NCBI GenBank assembly: GCA_964512045.1
Contig: CAZEJK010000003.1
Span: 24,489 to 88,488, forward strand
Direction of reading: 5' to 3'
Source of the DNA: CAZEJK01 sp964512045
GTDB lineage: Bacteria > Acidobacteriota > Thermoanaerobaculia > Thermoanaerobaculales > Sulfomarinibacteraceae
Length of the DNA stretch: 64,000 nt
In this document: piece by piece, positions 14,814 to 23,110 of the stretch
Position numbering within the stretch: the stretch's first letter is position 1
How the letters are laid out: each line of letters opens with the position of its first letter
Notes under the pieces: model-generated
Database searches by the model: none
Seen by the model: only the letters and a program-made list of their open reading frames with translations
What the model was told of the DNA's origin: nothing
Translations under genes and position numbers: made by a program

Positions 14814-17372
14814 ATGCGGCTGGCAAGGTTCGGTCTGTTCGTTCTGGTTGTCGCGATGCTGTGCCCGATCTCGGCTGAGGCGACCGCGAAGCTCAACTTC
14901 AAGGTTCTACCAGGAGAAGCGGGGCCCGTTCGGGTCGAGATGGAAGGGCCTGACGGGGTGATGGAGACCTTCGAGTCTGCCGAGATGCGCTTCGTTGTCG
15001 AGCCGGAAGGTGGGGCGGGAACCTACCGCCTCGTCGTGACGGTCGGAAGCGTAACGGACGAGACCGAGGTCGAGGTGCAAGCTCAGGGCTACCTGAACAT
15101 CACGTTCGATCCGGAGGCGCCCGGCACCAAGTTCTCGATCCGCCAGGGTGGAGCGATCGAGTCGATCACGGTGACCGCACAGCGCGTCGAGCAGTCGATG
15201 CAGCAGGTTCCCGTCGCCATCACCGCTCTGACCTCGCAGGATCTCGAGGAGCAGCACATCACCAACATCAAGGACCTCGCCGTTGCGTCGCCGAACCTGT
15301 GGATGCAACCGAACACGAGCTCCAACAGCGGCGCGCGCGCCGCGATCCGTGGCGTCGGGGAGGATGAGTCGATGTTCACCTCCGACACGCCGATCGGAAT
15401 CTACATTGACGACGTGTACATTCCGCGCCAGACCGGGGCCATGTTCGACCTCTACGACGTGGAGAGGATCGAGGTGCTCCGCGGACCGCAAGGGACGCTG
15501 TACGGGCGGAACACCAGTGCCGGCGCCATCAAGCTCATTACGCGCGGGCCCACGGAGGAGCTGACGTTGAGCTTGGAGGCGGAGCTGGGCAACTTCAGCC
15601 TCACAGATCTGAGTGGCTCCGTCGGCGTGCCCGTCAGCGATCAGTTCCGGTTCCAGCTCGCGGCGATGGTCACGCAGCGCGATGGCTACGACACGAACCT
15701 CTACAACGGCGAGGATGTCAACGATCAGGATATCTGGGGCGTGCGCGGGACGATGGAGTTCCAGCCGTCGGAGAGCCTGGACATCAGTCTGGTGGGCGAT
15801 ATGCTCGAGGACCGGTCGGGGCCGGGTTTCCCTCTCGGCTTCATCCCGCAGCCGCCGATCAAGAACGGGTTCGGAACCGGGATCCCGTCGTTCGACCACC
15901 AGATTGATGGCGACACCGACCCGCACACCCTCTTGTCGGACCTCGAGAATCCGAGCAACGATGTCGATCAGAGCGGTGTCTACGCTACCATCAACTGGCA
16001 GGCTTCAGAGTGGATCGGCTTCAAGTCGATCAGCGCGTACCGCGAGATGGAGAACCTGCTCATCATCGATGGTGACGGCCAGATCGGCAATCAGTTCTTG
16101 CCGGGTATCATCCCCGACTTCCTGCCCCTGTTCCACATCCTGCAGGACCAGGAGCAGGAGCAGTTCAGCCAGGAGCTTCAGCTTTCCGGCACGGTCAGCG
16201 AGAACATCGACTTCATCGCGGGGATCTACTACTTCAACGAGAAGAACGAGCAGATCACCGAGAACGCGGTGCTGTCGCCGCTGGGCACCAACCGGTTCTC
16301 CTTCACGACCCTGGATACGGACAGCATCGCCGGGTTCGGGAGCTTCGATTTCCGGTTGAATGACACGGTGACACTCACGGTGGGTGGGCGATGGACCGAG
16401 GATAACAAGGACTTTGACCTGACGGTGTTCAACCCGGACGGCTCACAGATGTTCGCGTGTGTCGGTCCCGACGGGACGATCCTCAACTCGACGGGCCCGT
16501 GCAGTGAGGATGCACCTGCGGGCTCCGTCAACACGCCGGTTGCCAAGAAGCTGGAGGAGACATGGAGCCGGTTCACCCCGCGAGTGGCGCTGAGCTACGC
16601 GCCGAGGGAGAACTTCCTGGCCTACCTGGACATCAGCACAGGTTTCAAGTCGGGCGCATTCGACGGTCGGGCGAACGAGGGCATCACGGTTCTGCCCCTG
16701 GAGCCAGTCCCTCCAGAGGATATCGTGGCGTACGAGGCGGGAATCAAGACTGATCTCCTTGGCGGGATCTGGCGACTCAACGTGGCCGCGTTCTACACCG
16801 ACTACGATGACCTCCAGGGTACGGGCACCGATCCGAACGGCAACTTCATCCGGTTCTCGATCGGGGACGTCGAGACCAAAGGCCTGGAGATCGAGACGGT
16901 TCTGATGCCCACGCCCGGTTTCGAGCTCACGGCGAACGTCGGGCTGCTGGACACGAAGTTCACCGAGCAGAACTTCAATCAAGCGGTCGACTGTGCGCCG
17001 TACTGTACCGGAGATCAGGACCTCGAGCTGAAGTACTCCCCGGAGATCTCCTACCGTATCGGCGGAACCTATACCACGGACGCGGTCTGGCCCGGCGGCT
17101 ACTGGTCGGTCAACGGGAGCTACAGCTACAAGGACGACCACTACCTCGGGTTCTGCAACGCGGGAGCGCAGACGGGGGTGGCGTACAGTCTGGTGGACGC
17201 GATCGTGGCGTTCGACACCGAGGACTCCCGCTGGCGGTTCGCCATCGCAGGCAAGAACCTCGCCGACGAGGAGTACATCATCGGTGTGTTTGCCATCCCG
17301 GGTTTGCGGATCGTGAGCGGATACATCGGACCGCCGCGGACGTACTCGTTCACGGTGAGCTACCGGTTCTGA
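14814..17372 (+). CDS. TonB-dependent outer-membrane receptor with N-terminal extension
   Basis: An 852-residue receptor. After the signal peptide (LARFGLFVLVVAMLCPISAEA) comes an extension of about 95 residues rich in beta strands (VRVEMEGPDGVMETFESAEM, GTYRLVVTVGSVTDETEVEV) before the TonB-box-like segment ESITVTAQRVEQ. The plug follows (VPVAITALTSQDLEEQHI, IYIDDVYIPRQTGA, VERIEVLRGPQGTLYGRNTSAGAIKLIT) and then a 22-strand barrel ending in TYSFTVSYRF with the C-terminal Phe. The start is set by ACAGGAGGAGG before the ATG. It resembles the IroN/FyuA-like receptors of catabolic clusters, and the ligand is probably an organic compound. The neighbouring genes are exported enzyme-fold proteins and an MFS carrier. 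Energy would come from the system at 45667-49440. Confidence 0.93.
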   Translation: MRLARFGLFVLVVAMLCPISAEATAKLNFKVLPGEAGPVRVEMEGPDGVMETFESAEMRFVVEPEGGAGTYRLVVTVGSVTDETEVEVQAQGYLNITFDPEAPGTKFSIRQGGAIESITVTAQRVEQSMQQVPVAITALTSQDLEEQHITNIKDLAVASPNLWMQPNTSSNSGARAAIRGVGEDESMFTSDTPIGIYIDDVYIPRQTGAMFDLYDVERIEVLRGPQGTLYGRNTSAGAIKLITRGPTEELTLSLEAELGNFSLTDLSGSVGVPVSDQFRFQLAAMVTQRDGYDTNLYNGEDVNDQDIWGVRGTMEFQPSESLDISLVGDMLEDRSGPGFPLGFIPQPPIKNGFGTGIPSFDHQIDGDTDPHTLLSDLENPSNDVDQSGVYATINWQASEWIGFKSISAYREMENLLIIDGDGQIGNQFLPGIIPDFLPLFHILQDQEQEQFSQELQLSGTVSENIDFIAGIYYFNEKNEQITENAVLSPLGTNRFSFTTLDTDSIAGFGSFDFRLNDTVTLTVGGRWTEDNKDFDLTVFNPDGSQMFACVGPDGTILNSTGPCSEDAPAGSVNTPVAKKLEETWSRFTPRVALSYAPRENFLAYLDISTGFKSGAFDGRANEGITVLPLEPVPPEDIVAYEAGIKTDLLGGIWRLNVAAFYTDYDDLQGTGTDPNGNFIRFSIGDVETKGLEIETVLMPTPGFELTANVGLLDTKFTEQNFNQAVDCAPYCTGDQDLELKYSPEISYRIGGTYTTDAVWPGGYWSVNGSYSYKDDHYLGFCNAGAQTGVAYSLVDAIVAFDTEDSRWRFAIAGKNLADEEYIIGVFAIPGLRIVSGYIGPPRTYSFTVSYRF

Positions 17373-17499
17373 GGGAGACCGTCGGCGCGGTCGCCAGAGT
17401 GCGGCCGCGCCGCGTTGCGCACGCGAACGGGTCCCGCTGCAGATCTGACGACGGGCGGTCGCATCTCGGCGATGCAGCCCAGGTACGAACGGAGGGCTC

Positions 17500-18384
17500 A
17501 TGAGAGTAAGGCTGGTAATGGTGGCGGCTTTTGCCCTGGCCTGGCTCGCACACGGGACCGAGCAGAACCAACCGGCCGCAGAGGAGGCGCCTTCGATGAG
17601 GAGAACCGAGCATCAGTTCTTTGCGACGTCCCTTGGCGAGGTTCACTTCGTCGACAGCGGGCCGCGAGCAGACGTTCCGGTTGTACTGCTGCACCAGACG
17701 CCTCGCTCGATCGACGAGTACCGTGAGGTGATCCCGATCCTGGCAGCCTCCTACCGCACGGTGGCCATCGACAACCCAGGCTATGGCTGCTCCGAGAAGC
17801 CGCCGCGCCAACCGACCGTCGAGGAGTATGCGGATGTGGTGGTGGCGCTGCTCGACCACATCGGGGTTGCGAAAGCGCACCTGGTCGGCCACCACACCGG
17901 TGCGATCCTCGCGATCGACGTCGCAGCTCGCGCGCCCGAAAGGGTTGCCAGCCTGGTCCTTTCTGGACCGCCGTATATGAACGCCGAGATGCGTGAGATG
18001 CTCCATCGGATCTCGGTGCAGTGGCGAGTTCAGGAGGACGGCTCGCACATGCTCGAGAAGTGGGAGAAGTTCTTCAGCTGGACTCCGGACCCTGCGGTCG
18101 TGCACAGGGTGGTGACCGATCTGCTGCGTGCCGGGAAGACGAGCGAGTACGGTCACTTCGCATGTGCGGACTACCGGATGGAGGACACGTTGCCGTTGGT
18201 GAAGGCGCCCGCCCTGGTGATCATCGGGAGCAACGACTTCTTCGCCAAGGACCCGCAGAACGCGGTGATCACAGAGACGCTGCCGAACGCCGAATCGGTC
18301 GAGATCGAGGGAGGTGTCTTCCTTCCAACCGAGTCTCCGGAGCCGTTTGCGCACGCCGTACTCTCCTTCCTGAAGAGCCTGTGA
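17500..18384 (+). CDS. Exported alpha/beta-hydrolase-fold protein with altered catalytic triad
   Basis: A 294-residue alpha/beta-hydrolase with a signal peptide (VRLVMVAAFALAWLAHGTEQ). The fold is clear: VVLLHQTPRSIDEYREVIPIL, VAIDNPGYGCSEKP, VVALLDHIGVAKAHLVGHHTGA. The nucleophile elbow, usually G-x-S-x-G, reads GHHTG, so His is at the Ser position. The acid loop VIIGSNDFFAK keeps an Asp. The usual C-terminal catalytic His motif (GGHFLP) reads GGVFLPTESPEPFA, so that His is lost. Ordinary serine-hydrolase chemistry is therefore unlikely. Its GxHxG elbow matches the broken relative at 22176. GGAGGG precedes the ATG. It sits between the TonB receptor and an MFS gene (31 bases), suggesting a periplasmic binding or non-hydrolytic role. 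Confidence 0.88.
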   Translation: MRVRLVMVAAFALAWLAHGTEQNQPAAEEAPSMRRTEHQFFATSLGEVHFVDSGPRADVPVVLLHQTPRSIDEYREVIPILAASYRTVAIDNPGYGCSEKPPRQPTVEEYADVVVALLDHIGVAKAHLVGHHTGAILAIDVAARAPERVASLVLSGPPYMNAEMREMLHRISVQWRVQEDGSHMLEKWEKFFSWTPDPAVVHRVVTDLLRAGKTSEYGHFACADYRMEDTLPLVKAPALVIIGSNDFFAKDPQNAVITETLPNAESVEIEGGVFLPTESPEPFAHAVLSFLKSL

Positions 18385-18415
18385 TGGCAGACGGAGCTCG
18401 TGCGAAAGGAATCGG

Positions 18416-19696
18416 ATGGAGCTGAGGCGACCGCACTACGCCTGGTGGATCATGCTCGGCTGCTCGGCGATCGTGTTCGCTGGCCTGGGTATTCTCAACA
18501 ACTGCGCCGGAGTCTTCTTCAAGCCCGTATGTGACGACCTGGGCTTCACCAGAGCGCGGTTCTCCGCGTACACGAGTATCCAGGCGGTGACGGTCATCTT
18601 CACGTTACCGCTTGTCGGCAGAGCTCTGCCACGGGTCAACCTTCGGGCATTCCTGACGACGTTGGTCGTCCTGTTCTGCGGCGCCTTCATGGCGATGTCG
18701 CAGTTTCACTCTCTGGCGTCGTGGTATGTGGCAGGGCTGGTGATGGGGCTGGGGACAGGCTCTCTGGTGCTGTTGGTGGCGCCCGTGCTGGTGAACAACT
18801 GGTTCGAGGACCGGGCGGGGCTCGCGATGGGCATCGTGATGGCCTGCTCGGGCCTTGGCGGCGCGCTGTTCAACCCCGTTGGCAGCTTCATCATCGAGCA
18901 GTACGGATGGCGCGCCGCGTACCTGGTGCTCGGCGGAGTCGCGCTTGTCGTCATGCTGCCATTCACGCTGTTCGTGCTCAGGTTCAGGCCATCAGATATC
19001 GGTCTCGAGCCGTATGTGGAGGCGTGGCGTACGGTACCGGTTCCGAGCCAAGGAGAAGGTGTCCCTCCACAAGACGTATCCGGGATTCCGGCGAACGTCG
19101 CGTTCCGTTCGGCTTCGTTCGCCGCCGTGCTCGCGTTCGTTATCGGTGTCGCATTCTTCGTGTCGATCCAACAGCATCTTCCGGGGTTCGCCTCGTCAAT
19201 TGGTCATTCACCCCACGTGGGTGCCAGCGTCCTGTCGGTTTGCATGATCGGGATGGTCATCGGGAAGATCGGTCTCGGCGGCATGAACGATCGCATCGGA
19301 CCGTTCCGGACGGCGATCAGTGGGATCGGCGTCGCGCTGCTCGGCCTGGTCTTGCTCGTTGTCGGGACCCGGGCAGTCGCCGGTCTGTTGGCCGGTGCGT
19401 TCATGGTGGGGATCGGCGTGGCACTGCCAACGGTGCAGAATCCGATGCTCGTCCGGGAGCTGTTCGGGCAGAAGGAGTACAGCAGCATCTTCTCTGTCGT
19501 GACGATGGTCTTGTGTGTTGTCGGTGCGGTTGGCGTGATCGGGGTGGGCGTCGTGTTCGATTCGACCGGGTCGTTTGTTCCGGCGTTCGTGCTGGCTGGT
19601 GCTGCCTTGTGTGCAGCAACGGTGGGTGTGGTCATGAGCGGTCGGGGACGGCGTCGGACCTCGTCTGTGGCAGAGGCTTCCCCGGAGTCGCGATGA
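18416..19696 (+). CDS. MFS transporter
   Basis: A 426-residue, 12-helix MFS protein beginning MELRRPHYAWWIMLGCSAIVFAGLGIL, a start typical of oxalate/formate-like carriers. The segment GLAMGIVMACSGLGGALFNPVGSFIIEQYGWRAAY corresponds to the motif region of helices 4 to 6 shared with the carrier at 12256, and the central loop spans about residues 195-225. GAAAGGAATCGG precedes the ATG. It probably carries an organic acid across the inner membrane. It stands between the exported alpha/beta-hydrolase-like gene and the exported double VOC gene. Confidence 0.9.
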   Translation: MELRRPHYAWWIMLGCSAIVFAGLGILNNCAGVFFKPVCDDLGFTRARFSAYTSIQAVTVIFTLPLVGRALPRVNLRAFLTTLVVLFCGAFMAMSQFHSLASWYVAGLVMGLGTGSLVLLVAPVLVNNWFEDRAGLAMGIVMACSGLGGALFNPVGSFIIEQYGWRAAYLVLGGVALVVMLPFTLFVLRFRPSDIGLEPYVEAWRTVPVPSQGEGVPPQDVSGIPANVAFRSASFAAVLAFVIGVAFFVSIQQHLPGFASSIGHSPHVGASVLSVCMIGMVIGKIGLGGMNDRIGPFRTAISGIGVALLGLVLLVVGTRAVAGLLAGAFMVGIGVALPTVQNPMLVRELFGQKEYSSIFSVVTMVLCVVGAVGVIGVGVVFDSTGSFVPAFVLAGAALCAATVGVVMSGRGRRRTSSVAEASPESR

Positions 19697-19872
19697 CAGG
19701 CGGAGCTGGAGGTCGGATCAGTCTGGGAGCTCACGAATCACCGCGAAGACGTCGAGCGGTTCGTCGCTGGTCTGCTGGCACGGAGGTCTGCGGCGGCTCA
19801 AGAGGACGACGGGACATGAACGCGACGGTGCTGGTCCCACTCGAGAACAGAGATGGATTGGGGGAGGTCGAT

Positions 19873-20970
19873 ATGAAGACGCGAGCTGTGGTGCTACTGC
19901 TGTGCTGTGTCCAGATGGCTGCGATCTGTGCAGGGTCCGACGGGGAGTACGACTCACGCGATGGACTGGCGCCCAAGACCGCCAAGGAAGATGCGTTGGC
20001 CTTGCCGCTGGCGGTGGCAACGATCGTGACCGCGAGCCTGGAAGAGACGGTGCTGTTCTACTGCGATGGGATGGGTCTGACGCTCGAGGGCCCGATCGAG
20101 CAGAGCCCGGCCGAGATGACGGCACAGAAAGCGCTGTGGGGGGTTGAGGAGGAGGTCGGCTGGGAGCTGTATCGGCTCCACCGCCCGGCCACGACCGGTG
20201 AGATCACGATCCGCCTGCTGCTCCTCGATCGGCCGATGCCGTCGATCCTCTCCAGCTGGGAGCCGCGCCAGAGCGGACCGTTCTCACTCGGCTTCCCGAC
20301 CGCCGACGCCGAGGAGGTCGATCAACACCTGCGCGACCTCGGCTTCGGTGCTCGCAACGAGCTGGAGAAGTACACGATCCCTCGGACGGACGGCACTCGG
20401 TACCCGATCCACGAGACGATCTTCAACGCACCGGACTTTGTCCATGCCGTCAACATCTACCGTGGCGGCGGGATGGCGCCGCTGGGACCGATCGACCCCG
20501 AGACCGGCCGCGGCGGCCCTGGCTACTCGGCGTGGGTCGCGCGCGACTCGCAGCCGGTGCTCGACTTCTTCACCGAGGTCCTCGGACTGGAGCTGCGCAC
20601 CGACTACGATTTTCCATCCGGATCGCCCGACGGAGCGATGCGCAACGAGCCGGGAACGGTGTTCAGGTTCTCGATCCTGTTCGCCAAAGGCTACGGGCCG
20701 GGCGGGCACCTGCTGGTTATCGACTTCAAGGATGGCCCGGAGTATCCGCCGAACGCTGAACCCCATGTTCCGAACCGCGGCCTCGGGATGTGGACGTTCC
20801 CGGTGACAGACCTCGACGAGGTCATGGCGAACGCTCGTGCGCACGCCGCCACCATCGTCCACGAACCGGTGGAGGTGAACGCACCGGTGCTCGGCGGCGT
20901 GGTGCGCGCAGCGACGCTGCTGGCCCCGGAGGGAGTTCTGGTTGAGGTGTATCAGGCGGATGGGGAGTAA
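19873..20970 (+). CDS. Exported double-VOC domain protein
   Basis: A 365-residue protein with a signal peptide (VVLLLCCVQMAAICAGS) and two VOC units. The first spans residues about 40 to 195 (ATIVTASLEETVLFYCDGMGLTLEG, SLGFPTADAEEVDQHLRDLG). The second spans about 210 to 360 (AWVARDSQPVLDFFTEVLGLELRTDY, FPVTDLDEVMANARAH, APEGVLVEVYQ). This layout equals that of extradiol dioxygenases and related metal enzymes, but no complete metal triad could be assigned with confidence. The start follows GGGGAGG. Export of a two-domain VOC protein is unusual. It is 11 bases before the lipoprotein nitrilase-like gene, so the two products probably work together in the periplasm. Confidence 0.85.
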   Translation: MKTRAVVLLLCCVQMAAICAGSDGEYDSRDGLAPKTAKEDALALPLAVATIVTASLEETVLFYCDGMGLTLEGPIEQSPAEMTAQKALWGVEEEVGWELYRLHRPATTGEITIRLLLLDRPMPSILSSWEPRQSGPFSLGFPTADAEEVDQHLRDLGFGARNELEKYTIPRTDGTRYPIHETIFNAPDFVHAVNIYRGGGMAPLGPIDPETGRGGPGYSAWVARDSQPVLDFFTEVLGLELRTDYDFPSGSPDGAMRNEPGTVFRFSILFAKGYGPGGHLLVIDFKDGPEYPPNAEPHVPNRGLGMWTFPVTDLDEVMANARAHAATIVHEPVEVNAPVLGGVVRAATLLAPEGVLVEVYQADGE

Positions 20971-20981
20971 CGGAGGCTGCC

Positions 20982-22124
20982 ATGCGTTCAGCGATGCTAT
21001 CGGTCGTCGGGATCGGACTGGCGGCGGGTCTGGTCGCCTGCCAACCAACACCAACCCAGCCGCCCGAGGGAGCTGCAGTGACCACGGCCGCGCCGGTGCC
21101 ACAGCTGGTTCGTGCGGACGGTACGTATCCCACCAGAGAGCTCGAGAAGAACGTGGTCGTCGTCAAGGTCGTCCAGAGCGGAGTCCGCAACCTGCAGGAT
21201 TTCGACAACGTGACGGAAGGCCTGCGGGCCAACCTCGAGGAGATGGTGGCGATGGTGGAGCGAGCGTGCTCGGAGGGCCAACACCCGGACTTCATCCTGT
21301 TCAACGAGTTTCCGTTGACCGGCTACTCGTTCGGTACACGTGACGAGAAGCTGGAGTTCACGATCACCGTACCGGGTCCGGAGACGGATCGTCTCGGCGA
21401 GGCGGCCAGAGCCTGTGACAGCTACATCATCTTCGGGAGCTACGCCCGCGACGACGAGTGGCCGCGCCACATCTTGAGCATCAACACGGTGATCGATCGC
21501 CGCGGCGAGGTCGTCCAGGAGTACTGGAAGACCCGCAACGTCAAGCGGCTCTTCCCCGGGGGTGAGATTCCCACCACCACCATCGAGAGTGTTCGTGATC
21601 GCTACCGGGAGCGCTACGGTGTTGAGCAGGAGTTCCCGGTGCTGCAGACGGAGCTCGGCAATATCGCGGTGAGCACCGTCCAGCTCGATCCGTTCGTGTA
21701 TGCGGCCTTTGCCATGCGGGGCGTCGAGATCATGTTCCGCACGTCCACCCTGTTCTCGACCGAGGACGTCAAGGCCACGGCCCGGTTTCACAATGTCTAC
21801 TCGGCGATGTCGAACATCGTCTTTCCACCGGACAGCAGGGGAGCGCCCTACGGTGGGAACTCGCTGATCGTCAGTCCAGATGGTGAGGTGCTGGCGGATG
21901 CTCCAGGCAACGTGGAGGCGATCATCGAGGCGGAGATTCCGATCGCCGAGTTCCGCGACGGGAGACGGATTCCGCGCTATCCGCTGGAGGTGGTCGCGCC
22001 GGTGTTTGCACAGTACCAGCAGGAGATCCCTCTCAACCACATGGATCTGCCACCGGAGGATCTGCCGGAGTCGAGGGCGGCGATGGGTGAGCTGCTCGAC
22101 CGCATCAGCCGGTGGTTGAACTGA
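20982..22124 (+). CDS. Lipoprotein nitrilase-superfamily protein with Ser at the nucleophile position
   Basis: A 380-residue nitrilase-fold protein with a lipobox (GLAAGLVAC), so it is predicted to be membrane-anchored in the periplasm. Catalytic Glu is present in ILFNEFPLTGYSFG and Lys in EYWKTRNVK. At the nucleophile position, aligned through AFAMRGVEIMFR, the residue is Ser (AVSTVQLDPFVYAAF), not Cys. The pre-nucleophile insertion VRDRYRERYGVEQEFPVL matches the protein at 404. Thus both nitrilase-like proteins in the window lack the Cys. GGAGG precedes the ATG. It lies 11 bases after the double-VOC gene and 51 before a broken alpha/beta-hydrolase. A Ser-based amidase or a ligand-binding pseudoenzyme are the main possibilities. 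Confidence 0.88.
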   Translation: MRSAMLSVVGIGLAAGLVACQPTPTQPPEGAAVTTAAPVPQLVRADGTYPTRELEKNVVVVKVVQSGVRNLQDFDNVTEGLRANLEEMVAMVERACSEGQHPDFILFNEFPLTGYSFGTRDEKLEFTITVPGPETDRLGEAARACDSYIIFGSYARDDEWPRHILSINTVIDRRGEVVQEYWKTRNVKRLFPGGEIPTTTIESVRDRYRERYGVEQEFPVLQTELGNIAVSTVQLDPFVYAAFAMRGVEIMFRTSTLFSTEDVKATARFHNVYSAMSNIVFPPDSRGAPYGGNSLIVSPDGEVLADAPGNVEAIIEAEIPIAEFRDGRRIPRYPLEVVAPVFAQYQQEIPLNHMDLPPEDLPESRAAMGELLDRISRWLN

Positions 22125-22175
22125 ACTGAGTGACCGTACGAACACGGCTCTGATGTCAGGGAACGGAGTCAGTCG

Positions 22176-22958
22176 ATGAGACAGATTGTGTGGCGCCTCG
22201 CCTTTGCGGCGGCGTGCAGCATCGGGCTTTCTGTTGCCGGAGAGCCGCCAGTCATCACCAAGCAGTACGTCGACCTCAGAGGTGGTCAGGTGCACTACGT
22301 CAGGGCAGGCTCAGGGCCCGTGGTGCTGCTGCTGCACCAGGCCCCGCTGTCGCACGCCGAGTTTCTCCCGACGATCCCGTTGCTCGCGGATCACTACACA
22401 GTGGTTGCCTGGGACGCTCCGGGGCATGGCAGCTCCTACATGCCGCCGGGCGAGTGCGGGTTTCTCGAGTACCTGGGGGTGCTCCACGAGCTGATCGAGA
22501 CTCTCGGTCTGGAGCGGGTGCACATCGTCGGGAACCACTCCGGCGCGGCGTTTGCGCGCGAGTATGCCGCTGTCATTCCGGAGAGAGTCGGCAAGATCGT
22601 GCTCTGCGGCTCGGCGTTTGAGCCGCCCGAACCGAAGACGGAGCTCGTCGAAGCCACGGAGTTCCTCAGCCAACGCGGCCGTGGGCTGATCACCTTCTGC
22701 AACGGTGCCGTCGGGGGGCCGCGGGTGGGGCTCCGGCCTGCTGCGTCTTCGCTCCTTCCGGACAACCGCGGCTGTCCTCCTCTCGCACCCCACAACAACC
22801 TGTCAGGGTTTTCCCCTGTGGATGCGGTTGACAAGGACACTCACGTGGGTATCGGCGAACACCGATGCCGACTGCACCGACGCCCAGGCTGCACCGGTGT
22901 GCGACGTTTCAGTCACGCAGGACTTCGTGCCCGTCGAGCTGCTGGACTTCGAGATTGA
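22176..22958 (+). pseudogene. Alpha/beta-hydrolase-fold gene, 3' half replaced
   Basis: The first 165 residues or so are a good alpha/beta-hydrolase: signal peptide (LAFAAACSIGLSVAGEP), VVLLLHQAPLSHAEFLPTIP, VAWDAPGHGSS and the elbow GNHSGA, with His at the nucleophile position as in the protein at 17500. After ATEFLSQRGRG (about 22675) the frame continues, but the residues are Arg/Pro-rich and unlike the family; the acid and His regions and roughly 110 residues are absent. In another frame, the tail end of an unrelated secreted protein follows (22837-22962). The gene was therefore cut by a deletion or recombination and is most likely non-functional. Confidence 0.75.
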
Positions 22959-22962
22959 GTAG
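22837..22962 (+). pseudogene. 3' remnant of a secreted FVPVEL-tailed protein
   Basis: In frame 1 the stretch reads SANTDADCTDAQAAPVC then DVSVTQDFVPVELLDFEIE and a stop. The last residues match the end of the protein at 23111 (ISDQNFVPVELRSFSVE). Both stops are followed by the same bases, CCAACGAAAGC, and then a strong hairpin. It is the surviving end of a paralogous gene whose body was lost in the event that also truncated the hydrolase at 22176. Confidence 0.6.
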
Positions 22963-22995
22963 CCTCGAGATCTTCGACTGAAAGTACCAACGAAA

Positions 22996-23028
22996 GCGCC
23001 GCGGGGAGCCCCGCGGCGCTCTTGTTTT
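22996..23028 (+). terminator. Rho-independent terminator
   Basis: The stem GCGCCGCGGG / CCCGCGGCGC with a GAGC loop is followed by TCTTGTTTT. It ends transcription from the gene remnant and the operon upstream. Confidence 0.85.
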
Positions 23029-23050
23029 CCTCGGCTACGCCACGACAGTC

Positions 23051-23090
23051 GCACAAGGGGCCACGGAAAGCTCCGTGGCCGCTCGTGTGC
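23051..23090 (-). terminator. Hairpin terminator of the 23111 gene
   Basis: A long stem whose core is GGCCACGGA / TCCGTGGCC with an AAGC loop, extended by GCACA / TGTGC. It lies 20 bases after the stop of the minus-strand gene. A T-rich tract (TTTCGTT) follows on the plus-strand side, so it may work both ways. Confidence 0.65.
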
Positions 23091-23110
23091 TTTCGTTGGG
23101 TCGGATCAGC

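Noticed and set aside
15160..15600. Possible STN secretin/TonB N-terminal signalling domain in the first TonB receptor
   Set aside because: The extension has no STN pattern and no neighbouring anti-sigma or ECF sigma genes were found.
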